Assembly: GCA_037957365.1 (NCBI GenBank)
Contig: JARHVA010004089.1
Span: 1,041,001-1,105,000, forward strand
DNA: 64,000 bases
DNA from: Torreya grandis
Lineage: Eukaryota > Streptophyta > Pinopsida > Cupressales > Taxaceae
Direction: 5' to 3'
This document shows positions 1 through 11,327 of the stretch, piece by piece. A model generated the notes under the pieces. It worked only from the letters and a program-made list of their open reading frames with translations, was not told where the DNA came from and ran no database searches. The first letter of the stretch is position 1. Every line of letters begins with the position of its first letter. The translations under genes and the position numbers were made by a program.

Positions 1-120
1 ATTTTTAAAACTATTGTAATTCCTCTTGAAGGAAGTTTCCCCTAAGAGGGAGTATTATGTAATGTCATTTCCATTCTTTGTTTGTAAATATTTTCTCCAC
101 TTTTGTAACCCCAAATTAAG

Positions 121-132
121 AATAAGGGGGAG
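121..132 (+). other. Polypurine tract of copia element Z
   Basis: A purine run (AATAAGGGGGAG) lies directly before a TGTTAGAG LTR start. This is the usual second-strand primer arrangement of a plus-strand Ty1/copia element whose body lies left of the window. A similar run at 42-52 (CTAAGAGGGAG) may be a duplicate or decayed tract. The 120 bases before it hold no recognisable coding sequence. Confidence 0.65.
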
Positions 133-224
133 TGTTAGAGATTAATATTATTTGGGTTCACCTATCCTATGTCATTTAGGCTAATTTAACTTATTCTAAT
201 TTTATATTTTAGGCTTGCATTTAT
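133..224 (+). repeat. 3' LTR of element Z, first part
   Basis: The LTR begins TGTTAGAG immediately after the polypurine tract and breaks off where element A starts. The rest is proposed to resume beyond A at 17751. The broken ends are flanked by TTTAT (220-224) and TTTCT (17751-17755), a four-of-five match expected for a copia target duplication. Z is the oldest layer of this nest. Confidence 0.6.
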
Positions 225-482
225 TATCAAATTAGGCCGTAATCGAGGATTGAGGTCTGAGTAGATATGAAACATAGATCTTTGTAATATGCAAAATAAA
301 TTATGTAGAAGAGATGCCTATTATAGAAATAAAATCAAAATTAAGCCACAAGAATCTTGTATTTAATAATCAAAAGATTCAGTTATTAGAATTAGTAGTA
401 TTTACCAAAATAGATTTAGAAAAGGTACATATATAGGTGGAATATAGACATGAGCCCACATCCTCATGCATATCAGATAATG
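225..482 (-). repeat. Extra partial LTR copy of element A
   Basis: This stretch aligns along its length with 483-740 and again with 17417-17680. Shared landmarks are the TCGAGGAT-GAGGTCTG block, the ATGTAGAAGA block, AATAATCAAAAGATTCA and TATATAGGTGGAA. It lacks the last 90 or so bases found in the full copies. It is therefore a second, truncated LTR lying head-to-tail with the 3' LTR, as unequal recombination or a second insertion would leave. Confidence 0.7.
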
Positions 483-829
483 TGTCAAATTAAGTTGTAA
501 TCGAGGATCGAGGTCTGTGTAGACAAAAAGCATGAATCTATGTAATATATAAAATAAAATTATGTAGAAGATATGCCTAATGTAAAAATGAAATCAAACA
601 TGAACTAGAAGAAGCTTGTCTTCAATAATCAAAAGATTCAATTATTATCATTAGTAACATTAACCAAAATAGCTTTAGGAAAAGTACATATATAGGTGGA
701 AGATAAACATGATCCCACATCCTCATGTATGTGGTATTATCTTCACCAATGATTTAAAATAACACCTACATAAGCTAAATAACACATATAGGGAAAAACC
801 ATTAAATAGAATAAAAAATCACACTAACA
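483..829 (-). repeat. 3' LTR of element A
   Basis: The plus-strand reading starts TGTCAAATTAAG and ends CACTAACA, so on the coding strand it starts TGTTAGTG. It is followed at 830-836 by CCCCCTT, the complement of an AAGGGGG polypurine tract. It matches the 5' LTR at 17417-17750 with scattered substitutions and small indels. The TG...CA ends and the adjacent tract fix the boundary well at 829. The 483 end is less certain because of the tandem copy. Confidence 0.75.
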
Positions 830-840
830 CCCCCTTAAAT
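830..840 (-). other. Polypurine tract of element A
   Basis: The coding strand reads ATTTAAGGGGG directly before the LTR start TGTTAGTG. Its place between the RNase H region and the LTR is standard for a copia element. Confidence 0.65.
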
Positions 841-959
841 GTATTTTAGATGGTTATAAAAATTGGGTCCTGATAACAAGGCCTGATGAGGTATCCAAGT
901 ACGTAGAAAATCTTCCCAAAAGAGTAGAGAAGCTCCCCCAAAATTAGAGAGAAAGGAAA

Positions 960-2470
960 GAACAAAAATTCCCCCTAAAAGATGATGTTAGAGCTGTCTA
1001 AACTTGAAAAAGAGATTTCAAATGAAGATACTTGCTCTCAATGAAAGGTTTAGTATATATCCGTAATTTTATTCATAGTCTGACATTAACAAAGATCAAT
1101 GAATTGATCATGAATAATCTCCTAAATGAAATGCATGTGAATCTTGATATACTTGGGTCATTCATAGAACAAATTCCTAAAAATCTATATTGTGCTTTGG
1201 TTGTCATAAAAAATGACTGTTGTTCATCAAAACTATATACCAAACTCAATAAGAATACCCTAAATCCAAATAGTTTTAGTGGAAACATTAATGACTCCTC
1301 TATATTTTGCCTTTGTAAAAGATAAAATAATAGCATTCTACTTCTTTCTTGAAAAAATAATTGGTCCTAAACCAAGGGAGAAACTTTAGCCTAAACTAGA
1401 CCTTTGATTCTAAATATCACCAACCCAATATGAATCTATATGTACCCAATCAAGTCAATGTCAATGTATGCTCCATAATAAATCCCAAAACTATGGGTAC
1501 TCTAAATGTAGTGAAGAATATGCTTAACTACTTTATAGTAAAGCTCATGTATTTCTTACATAAATATAGAGATGATGTCCACTACATATGAGATGTCAGG
1601 TCTAGTGTGTGTAAGATAGATGAGACTGCCAACTAGTTATTGATATAAGGTAACATCAACTAAAGGAAATGAACAATCAACCTCAAGCTTCACACCAGAT
1701 AGAAAGGGAGTTAGAGATGGCTTACATTAAGCCATGTTAAACCATGCAAGTAAATTAAGAGAATACTTGGATTGTGTAATAGTGATCTTAGATTCTGACT
1801 AAGAATTCTCAATCATGAGTAATTAATGCAATAAGCCCAAGTTAGTCATTGATAATGTATCATAGAAAAATAATTACTATTACAATGGTGGATGAATAAC
1901 TCCCTATGATCAATAAGTCATCCACATAGAGAACCAAAATAAAAAATGAATTAGAATACCATAAAATTTAGACATTAAGATTAGAATGGCATCTAGTGAA
2001 CCTGATTGAAAGAATAAATGAGTCCATCTTGGTATACCAAGCTCAAAAAGCTTGTTTGAGTCCATAGAAAGATTTATGAAGTCTAAAAACTAAGAAAAAA
2101 TCTTCCTCAAATCCTTGTGGTTACTCTATGTATATCTCCTCTTTGAGGTCACCATGAATAAATGCAATCTTTACATCCATTTGATGAACATCTTATTGAT
2201 GTGTTACGATAATGGCAAGAGTCATGCAGATTGAGTTCATTTTGGCAACTAGGTCAAATGTCTCGGTATAATCAATGTTAGGTACCCAAGAAAAAACTTT
2301 AGATATAAAATGTGATTTGAACTTGTCTATTGACCCATCTACAATGAATTTTACTTGATAAATACATCTACATCGAACAAATTTTCTTCCCTTAGGAAGA
2401 GGGACAAAATCCCAAGTGTTGTTCCTAAGTAAGGAACCATACTCCTCTTCCATAACATTTCCCACTTAGG
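960..2470 (-). pseudogene. Element A reverse transcriptase and RNase H (copia type), decayed
   Basis: In minus-strand frames the copia RT landmarks follow in order: NNTWDFVPLPKGR (near 2420), DYTETFDLVAKM (near 2270), DVKIAFIHGDLKEEIY (near 2165), HKSFYGLKQAF (near 2060), the catalytic YVDD box (1917-1928), and VGSLIYLTHTRPDISY (near 1610). RNase H remnants follow, with a T-K-A-x-Y motif near 1200 and an IYTKPF-type C-terminal tail near 1040. The region would make cDNA and remove RNA from the hybrid. It contains many in-frame stops and several frameshifts. The longest clean stretch is 90 codons (2193-2465). Confidence 0.8.
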
Positions 2471-2639
2471 AGTTCTTGATGTCTCATGAAATGACTATGG
2501 ATTATAAGTAGATGTAATGAATGCATATAGAACATTCTGTAACTATGGACATGTTTACCTGGTGTTTGATGAATCTCCAACCTAATGGATAACACTTTGC
2601 AGTTTTTATCTAGCCTAAAGAGGACCAAAATTTAGAGAT

Positions 2640-3770
2640 TTAGGAGGAGATTCCTCATCATATTAAGATATTTTGGGAGGAGGAAGTGGGTCTCCATCAT
2701 CACTCTCATCATAAAATCTAGAAGAATAATCTAAATCATCAAGAATCTACTCAAGTGGATTTGAATCATCTGAATTATCATCAAATCCCAGTGCATCTAA
2801 GGAAGAGGGAAAAGTCTCAAGTGTGGAGTCTAAAGGACCCTCTTGAAAAAAAAACTTCTCTTAATAAAAAATTCATGAGTGGTTGTATGTAAAATCATGT
2901 ATCCCTTAACACCCTCAAGATATCCAATGAAGATGCAAGGATGAATTTGAGGTTCAATTAACTTACATTTTTTCTTAGGAATGCAAGCCATAATAGGAGA
3001 ACAAAACACTCAAAAGTGATTAACTATGGGTTTCTGACTACTCCACGATTCAAAAATAATGACTCTCTTAAATGTTTTATGAGGAACCTAGTTCTAGATA
3101 TAATAAGTATAGTTGATGGCCTCAACCCAATATTGAGGTGTGAGAGATTTAGAGTGTAACATATAGTTTACCATTTCCTTCAGGGACCTATGACTATGTT
3201 CCACAACACCATTATGCTGAGGATTATATGGAACTATACATTGTAGTTCAATCCCCTCTGAAGTGTAGAAATGCTCAAAATAATTACCGATATACTCACC
3301 ACCATTGTCTATGCGTAAAATCTTGATGGCTTTACATGACTATTTTTTTGTAAATGCTTGGATGTCCTAAATTATAAAAGACCTCATACTTCTACTTAAG
3401 AAATTACACCCACGTATACATAAAAAAATCATCAATGAAGGTAAGCATGTATTTAGTCTTATTAAATGAAGGATATATAAATAGACCAACAATGTCACTA
3501 TGAACTGGGTCTAATATCTATGTATTTCTCCATGATTTGCCTGTATATTACTTCTATTCAAAATGCTTTTCAAGTATGCAAACTTGGAAAATACCATCAT
3601 AAAATTAGTCATGAGACAACTATGAAACCACATCATGATGACTAAGTCACTCTAGGTAGTGATAATTAAGATGACCAAATCAATCATGCCATAATTTACT
3701 CACCCCATAAATATGACTGAGTAGAGTAGTAGAAGCTTGATCAAGAGAAAAATTTGAAAAAGTGTACTAC
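2640..3770 (-). pseudogene. Element A integrase (copia type), decayed
   Basis: Minus-strand translation gives a broken integrase. Near 3690 is the zinc-binding pre-integrase part with a KLWHD..GHLNYH pattern. Near 3500 is a PVHSDIVG core start and near 3440 FIDDFFMYTWV. Near 3210-3235 is PYNPQHNGVVEHSHR, whose E fits the third catalytic acid. The domain would join cDNA into host DNA. Stops are frequent and the frame changes. The part between integrase and RT (2470-2900) is acidic and serine-rich, as usual for copia linkers. Confidence 0.7.
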
Positions 3771-4834
3771 TAGGATTGGTGATCTCATTTCTCAAATATA
3801 ACTATAGAGTAACTATGAACTTCCATAATAATCACAAAATTAGGTATGAACTAAACTCTCTTACCTGAGTCAATTTGAGTGATTTGATAAATAGATAAGA
3901 GATTAGTCAGTAATGATGGGACACATATAACATCCTAGAATGTCCCATCATTCACTTCAACATATCCTCTCCTACTAACTTATGTGGAAGTATTATCATC
4001 CAACAAAATGGAATGAATAGAATAAGGATCTAAGGATAATAATAGGTCATGTGATGAATCCATGTGGTGTGAGGCACCATAATCAATCACCAATGTGGAA
4101 GGATGGGATGTAAATAAAACAAGTTACTTTCCCTTACTACTATATTTATGTTTAGAAGACTCTTGCATTGATGAAATTTGATTGACTGAATTGTGGACAC
4201 TGATATTATGCTTCTCAAACATCTTTGTTAGTTGGTCAATTTATTTATTCATACATATGGTTTCTTCATTCCCAATTTTACTATAGTAGGCACACGTGAG
4301 TCTCTCTTTTTTGGGTTTCCTACCTTGAAGAAGAGGACTCAGTTGATGCTTTAGAATTAACATCAAATTTATAACCCTTTCTTTACTCTTGGTCCTTATT
4401 ATTCTATTTATTCTCCTTACTATTAGAAACCTTTTGTTTTTTAGGAATCATAATTAAGGCATGTAATTTCAAGGACTTTAGTGTACCCATTTTAATAATC
4501 TTATCTTACCTGGAGTCAAGTCAGCAGTAAAGTCATGTAAGGATGACATGGTCCATGTATATCTAAGGGTATCTTTGGTGGCATGGAAGGTACAAACAAA
4601 GATAAAATAGTTAAAAAATAATTTTCTAAGGATGGAAATAATCAATTGATCATTCTTTTTTTCTATGATGCACAGTTTCAACTACAATATAAGTGATTTA
4701 AATTTTGTAAAGAAGTATTGTATAGTGTCAAAATTTCTTAGGCTAAAATTGATGGGCTCATTTTCCAATTCATGACCTATAATTATTTTTTAATTCCAAA
4801 ATATTTTTTCCAAAATAGTCCAAACATTATTAGA
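3770..4834 (-). pseudogene. Element A gag C-terminal part and protease, decayed
   Basis: Reading down from 4834, gag shows LRNFDTIQYFFTKFKSL and then a 67-codon clean piece (4478-4681) with IEKKNDQLIISILRKL and FHATKDTL. This fits a copia nucleocapsid precursor. A damaged zinc knuckle CAYYSKIGNEETICM lies near 4250-4295, with the second Cys replaced by Tyr and the His by Asn. The aspartic protease motif is DYGASHHM near 4060-4085, with Tyr where Ser or Thr is usual after the Asp. The gag N-terminal part is cut away by insertion B. Confidence 0.75.
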
Positions 4835-4839
4835 AGTTG
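4835..4839. repeat. Left target duplication of element B
   Basis: AGTTG directly before B pairs with AGTTA at 16612-16616 directly after B, one mismatch in five. Gag of element A is interrupted here. Confidence 0.7.
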
Positions 4840-7800
4840 TGTTGAAAATTGTCATTAATTAAGGAAGAGATTGTTGAGCATTGTCATTGCGTGTTGAGCT
4901 TTGATATTTAATGTTGTCATTGACATCAATGGTTCTTATGAAGATGCATGGTTCTTTCATTTATGTCAATCTAAAATATTTATGTCAAAGGTTTTTGGTC
5001 AAGTAAGCCTTGAGGTATGTATATGCATGAGTTCTATTGTAAGCATAGTGAGTGTTGTTGCTATATGAGAATAATGATGAGAGAATGTTGTTTGAAGAAT
5101 GTTTTAATATCAGCTTGAGTGAAATATTTGAGAAGAAACATGAATGAGTACATGTTAGTTTATCAAATGTAAAACATATTGTAATGCTTTGTCTGGACCT
5201 TGTGAGATGGTATTTGTAGGTGGCATAATGATATGAGTAAAATTTGAAGATCTGTGTAAATAGTTCTGAAGATACTCCAAATAAACTATGAAAATGAGAA
5301 TGCTCTAAAGAACACTTGAAAATGTTTAAGAATGAGAGATATTATTTAAGGCTATACATGAGGTGTTAAGGACCTTAAAAATGATGAAAAGGTCAGATTT
5401 AAAGATCTGTATATGTAGATTTGAAGATGATATGAAGATCCCAGTCATGCTCTAAAGATCTATAAGTAGCTTCAAAGAAGTTCTGTTGAAGCTCCAAATA
5501 AGAGTAAGTGTATGAAATTAATTTATCATACATAAGAGGCATTATAACATAGGAAATTTCTAAGGTAAAGTCTACAGGGTGCCTGGAAGGTTAGATTGAA
5601 GGCATACTAAGACTTGTAGGTCAAGGCTTACAAAATAAGAAGAGAGATGGTGGCCAAATGAGGTAATATGATCAATTTCCATGACATGAGTGAGAAGGTG
5701 AAAAATGATAGAGGTGATTCAAGTTTTTTAAAGTATGTTCAAGAAGATTTAGATCAAGGTTTTTAAGAAAAGGCTTGAAAAAGTGTTTCAAGGTTTCTCA
5801 AATGCACATAATGAAGAGTTGTCTACCCAAGAAGATTTTCTCAGTACCCATTGGCATGTGAAAATTTTGCATGATAACCTAAGATGTTCATGTTAGATGA
5901 TGAAGGGTTATATCTAAAATTTTCATTCATTAGTTTCTAGAAAGAGGAGATAAGTTTTATGAATGATCATTAAGACTAAAAGTTAGTCTAAACCCTCATA
6001 AAACCTTAACTATGACTTGATATTTAAAATATTGTTCCAAGGAGCTCATAATGGTTTGATATTATTATAAAATTGATTGGAGTTTGAATTTAAATCTCCC
6101 AAGAACCTCTAGGTTTGATTGTTTTATCAGGTGAGTAAGCATACCCAACATAAAAGTGATTATCTTTTAGATATTTATTGTAATAGATAGAGTTGATCGA
6201 GTCAAAGTTGCTAAGTAGATGAAGATCAAAGTGTGATACTTTTAGTTTTTTTTCATGAATATTTATGGATAGGTTATAGATCTTAGGTATGCAAATTTGG
6301 TGATCAAAGTTGGCCAGTTGTTAATAGACCTAGTGGTTTAGACAATAAAGAAATCAGACAGATGTGTATATAATGTTTCCTGATGTGTTATCATGTAAGA
6401 ATGATGCATTGAAATGCATGATGATGTTTTTTGGGTCTTTAATGATATATCCATGATTTTTATAATCTTGGAAGTCTATGAAAGAGGTTGAAACATTGAA
6501 GCCAAAATGGCCTATCTAACTGAGTAGAGTCTATGAAAGAGAAGGTCATAAGATTGGTCTGTAAGACCAATAGTTATCATTATATCTCATGATATAATTG
6601 GTTGAGGTTGATATAAGGATGTTATAAGATACTATTAATTCATTTAAATCACTTGAATATATTCAATTATGAGACATATGTTCATTTTTTTTGACTATGT
6701 TTTGGAGTCAATTCGCAGTTCTAAGTGAACATCTTGCAGAGAAGTATTTGAGCTTATTTACCCTAAGTTGAATCATTAGATGAAGTTTTTGATGACCCTA
6801 AGGTCATGAGGTTTTTTAAAATATAATTTTTTTCCATGGTTGTTTGGAAAAAATGGATATATACCTTAGTTGTTTAAGATAAAGTTTATGTATATATGTA
6901 GGCCTTTTATATGCAATAATTTGAGAAAGGGTTCAAGTGGTGGTTGGACCTAAAATGTATTATGGATCTAAAGTAAAGTTGGATAAAGTATATTAGAGTG
7001 GTTTATGACTTATTCATACCATATGAGAGGTGTTTTTTTATTCTTCAAGAAATATCAAAGGGTAACATGTTGTTAAGAATACCTATTAGGTCTCCATAAG
7101 CCTAAAAGAGGAGTAATGGCTAATTGATGTATGGATGACCTATTGTAGTGATTGATTCATGATTAAATAATTATATTTTAATATTAAAATACCTATTAAT
7201 GATTGAATTAAGTGATTTGAATAAGTATTTGACTAAGAAGGATATGATCAAATGTCTTGTATAAAAGTAAGGCAATTTAGGCCTATTTGGGTGTGCTTAG
7301 AGAGAGAGAGAGAGAAGAAGAAGAGGATAAATGAACAATATATATAATTATTAAAGATAATAAGGTCATGTATAATATTATAGATAATTCATTAATATCT
7401 AATATAGGTTATGTATATGAGGATCAATGTTAGAATACCTAATGAAGCCATGAAGAGGGCTAGTTGAGAGAAGAAGGCTAAGGGTCAGTTTGAAAGGGAC
7501 TAAAGAGAGCAAAGAACTAAAGGATTAGATCATCATATATTATATAATAAATAATAATATATTATGAAGGTGATCAAAAAATTATGTGGCTAAGTTGGTG
7601 CTGAGTCATCTAAGGGGTTGGTACCTCCTTGCAAGTGGGTGCTTGCTAAAGCTTAACTGAGTTGGTTTTGAGCTAGTTGGGATGGTGTTCCATGTGAATT
7701 TGGTACTTCACTAAATATTTATGTTTATCTTATATTAATATATTCCATTCACTTTATTAGTGGGTTTTATTCCTCTAGAGCATTTCCCACGTATATGTTG

Positions 7801-7949
7801 TGTTCATGTGTTTCATGCTCTTATGATTTGATATTTATGATTGTTAAGATGTACATGCATGTTAGAATGGTTCACACATAGTTAAGTGGAATTGAAGGAA
7901 AATATTTGAAGAATAATTCACCCCCCTCTTAGTCATATAATTTACAATA
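4840..7949 (+). repeat. 5' LTR of element B
   Basis: The LTR starts TGTTGAAAATTG and ends CAATA, the decayed partner of CAACA at the other LTR. It matches the second copy over its whole length. Examples are the AAGATGCA block near 4940/11435, the GGTTGAGGTTGAT block near 6601/15271, the GA-rich run near 7300/15970, and the CCCCCCTCTTAGTCAT end. At 3.1 kb it is unusually long for a copia LTR. The open frames inside it are short and chance-like. No clear TATA box could be fixed by eye. Confidence 0.85.
7299..7330 (+). repeat. GA-rich simple repeat in B LTR
   Basis: A pure AG dinucleotide run of 18 bases passes into AGAAG repeats. The partner LTR carries a shorter run at about 15969-15980, so the tract has changed length since insertion. 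Confidence 0.85.
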
Positions 7950-7950
7950 A

Positions 7951-7963
7951 TTTGTATTAGATC
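7951..7963 (+). other. Primer binding site of element B (decayed)
   Basis: TTTGTATTAGATC sits one base after the LTR and resembles TTGGTATCAGAGC, the complement of the initiator methionine tRNA 3' end used by most plant copia elements. Differences are mainly transitions. Confidence 0.55.
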
Positions 7964-8014
7964 AGGTCCTTTTTAATAGACTTGATAGCTTAAAGGAGAT
8001 CCTAAGAAGCAAGG

Positions 8015-10250
8015 ATGACTAGTCAACAAGTTCAAGGTGGTTTCTCCACCAGTAAGGCTCCATTGTTCAATGGATCTAAATATACCTTATGTAATGTTAG
8101 AATGAAGATATATATAATGTCAAAATGACATGATATTTGGTAGTCAATTATGGATGATTATATTGCACCTCCAATTCTACCAACAAATGCAACAGGTAAG
8201 AAGGCTAGTGAAAATAACTCCAAGGCAATGAATGCCACTCTGTGTGGCCTATCAGAGGTAGAGATTGTAAAGGAAATGTATTGTGATTTATCCAAATATA
8301 TATGGAACAAATTGAATACCATCTATGAAGGAGACATAAAGGTGAAGATGGCCAAGTTGCAAACCCATAGAAGATAGCTTGAAAGTCTGAAGATGAAACT
8401 ATTGCATCCTATCTGTTGAGGGTTGATGAAGTTGTCAACATCTTAAGAGGATTTGGAGAATAAGTGAAATAATATACTATTATGCAAAAGGTATTTAGAT
8501 CACTAACTTCTAAATTTGACTCTAAAGTATCTATAGTAGAAGAGATGCAAGATTTAGACAAGCTAGAAATAGATGGGATTCATGACATCTTGACTACCTA
8601 TGAGATGAGAACCAATGAAAGAATACCTATAAATAAGGAATCTACTTTAAAGGTTGAAAAGAAGTCAAAGGCCAAAAATTTCAAAATGAGGTATGCTCAG
8701 ATATTGATGAAGATGAACTCATAGCTATGTTTTTTAGGAAGTTGAGGTTTGGCTCAAGAAAGTACAAGGGTAAGTTACCTTTTAAATGTTTTAGCTATGA
8801 CAAGATTGGTCACTTTTCAACCAAGTGTCCTAACAAGGACATATATGAATATAATGAAGAACATGATGAATCTCATAAAGATGATAGAAAGGCATATAAG
8901 TTTGAAAAGAACAAGAGAGACTTTAAGAATAATAAAGGAAAGAAAAGATCATTCAAGAATAAGAAGATTTTCTATACCAAAGAAGATAGATCATTTGATG
9001 TAAGTGATTTAGACACATTTGATAGTGATGATGACATGAATGAATCTAAATATAAGAATAATAAAATTTTGTTCATAGGCATAGAGTTAGATAATGAGGG
9101 TTGTTCAAATGAGAAAGTCTCATGATTGATGTAGAATTAAAAGAGGATGTATACTACGACAGTTAAGAAGGAGAGGCTAAAGTGGATCTTGAGGTAGAGC
9201 TCATGAGTGCCCTAAAGGAGTTGAAGCTTGTGAAAAAGAAGAGCAAGAAATTGAAGTCATTAATTTAGGACTATGAAGATCAGATTAGATTATTTGAAGA
9301 AAGGCTAAGCAACACTTCTAAGGAGTGTGAAGAGATCATCCAATAAGTTGAAACCTAAATAGAGATTATGGTAGCAAGACTAAAGGCTAAAGAGGAAGAT
9401 TACAATAAATATGAAATAGAGATAGAATCTATGAAATATTAGTTGGATCAAGCATCCAACAAGGTGAAGATCTTTGTGAAATTTGAAAAGAGAACTGAGG
9501 CTCTAGATGATATATTAAGTAGTCAAAATTCTATAAGTGACAAGACAAGTCTTAGTTTCAATGAAGACAAAAAGAAGGCACCTCAAATCAAAGAGAAGAC
9601 TATTGAAGAAAAGAAGGTCAACATAAAAAGATATATTATACAACCTAATGCTACAAGGTATGCTAATTATTTTAATGGATACTATTTTACATACAGTTAG
9701 TTTGGTCATAGAGCAAGAGAATGTAGAACACCCTCCAAGAATGAGTACTCATGGAACTATAGAAGAAGAAATAATTGGTTAAAGAAAGATCAAAATCATC
9801 ATCAAGAAAATGGTATGTATAAAGTGGTGTGTTATAACTATCATAATTTAGGCCACATTTCAAGATATTTCAAGATGAAACATATGAAAAAGACTAGTCA
9901 AGACAATAAGGTTCATAGTCATCTGACTAAGAAATGGATCAAGAAGACAAACCCTATAAATAAGGTAAAGGTGGAGTAAAAGACTAAAGAAGAAGATTTT
10001 ATGAAACTCAGAGTATATATAGTAGTTACTCAAGCCACATATTAGGAGACGAGAGGCCTTGATTCTTATATGGTTGATAAAAGTAGTAAGGATGAAGAGT
10101 TTACTAAGAATAAGAAGGATGACAAGATGAGTCATGATCAACTCATAAACCAGGGTGGAATGTTTGCTACTAAAGAGCATAAATCAAAAGTAAAGGAATG
10201 CCAATAGCACTTGTTATCTACATATGTTGGTAAGGTAGTTAAAAAAATAA
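8015..10250 (+). pseudogene. Gag-like protein of element B, multiple zinc knuckles, decayed
   Basis: The likely start is the ATG at 8015, where MTSQQVQGGFSTSK leads into APLFNGSKYTLCNVRM, a copia gag N-terminus (UBN2/gag_2 type). A capsid-like stretch follows (8150-8720). A first knuckle, CFSYDKIGHFSTKCP, lies near 8785-8830 with Tyr for the second Cys. A basic Lys/Arg/Asp stretch comes next, then a heptad-rich coiled coil near 9180-9500, a second knuckle-like GHRAREC near 9705-9730, and a third, CYNYHNLGHISRYF, near 9830-9875. The protein would package element RNA. At least two frame changes and about a dozen stops, often at Gln positions, break it. Protease and RT motifs are absent downstream. 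Confidence 0.7.
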
Positions 10251-11310
10251 GAAGGATGACAAGGTCAATAATAAAGAGGCCAAGTTAAAGGTCAGACTAT
10301 AGAGCCAATCAAGTATAGAAGGATGCTGAAAAATATTCAGTCTTGTAAAGATATGGACATCTGAGAATCTCCTGAGTTCATATTATTTTAGTGTCTTATG
10401 AAAAATGGGTGGCTCCATTAAGATTTATGGAGACATTATTCTATCAGTAAAATCATGAGGTTGCTATCAAAGAATCTTCAAAGAAAATATGTAGACAATT
10501 GGTATATAAGAGGTAAGTTTTTGATATCTGTTTGTATGAGTAGTTGAGCCTAATTTGTGAAGACAAAGGAGTCCCTCTTTCTACATTTGGTATCTAGTAT
10601 GGAATAGCCATGTGTATGGTCAAGAGTTTGGTATCTTCTTCTACCATGTTAAGAAAGGGATATGATCTTGAGTTCCTAGTTAGAATAAAAGAAGATATGC
10701 TTGGTTTAAGGGGGAGCTCGATAGCTCTATTTTCTTTGTCAAGAAAGGGATTACTTTTTGATATGCATGGAGTTAAAGAGAGATTGTGTTTGAGATGATT
10801 CATAGATTCTATTTATTAATATTTTGATGAGTCAAATGGGAGTATGAATTGATTGAGAAGTTTTTGAGAATGGTTATCATAAGTGGTTGCCATAGTTTTT
10901 GAAGATTGTGTGTCATCTAGTGTCTTTGAGAGATAGTATCATCTCATAGGGAGAAGAGTATGATTTTAGTAGTTGTAGATGATCTTTGATGTCTATTTCT
11001 AATATAATCATGGTAGATGCTTGGTTTGAGGGGAAGATATATATTTTTTTTGACTGAGCCTAATCTATTTGAAGTGATCTTATAAGTTGAGTTCATTCTG
11101 AAAGATATGATAGTTTTGGAAGACCTTTGTCATTAATGTCAAAGAGGGAAAAATATCAAAAAAGGAAAGAAAAGGGAGAATGATAAGAAAGATAAAAAAA
11201 TATGAGAAAAAGGGCAAGATTAGAAAGGGTAAGAAAGAAAAGGCAAGAACCATGTCTAATAGATTTCCATTAAAAGTGGTTGGCAAAGTTTTCTGAGTAT
11301 GTTTGTCATC
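10251..11310 (+). other. B interior downstream of gag, no pol recognised
   Basis: The three plus frames were read by eye and give no DSGA, integrase, YVDD or RNase H pattern. Purine clusters that look like spare polypurine tracts occur near 10709 (AAGGGGGAGCT) and 11028 (GAGGGGAAGAT). A lysine-rich stretch encoded at 11140-11265 (KREKYQKRKEKGENDKK type) could be a basic tail of the gag protein or chance from the A/G-rich composition. Confidence 0.5.
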
Positions 11311-11327
11311 AATGACAAAGGGGAGAT
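11310..11327 (+). other. Polypurine tract of element B
   Basis: ATGACAAAGGGGAGAT directly precedes the second LTR. The larger context TTTGTCATCA...AAGGGGGAGATTGTTG is a known hallmark of Sirevirus 3' ends, which is the main argument for that affiliation. Confidence 0.7.

Noticed and set aside
1032..1336. Overlapping open frames on both strands
   Set aside because: The minus strand is the RNase H end of element A. The plus-strand frame is a shadow.
7299..7330. GA repeat as a GAGA-type promoter element
   Set aside because: Length differs strongly between the two LTRs and no promoter context is visible, so it is listed only as a simple repeat.
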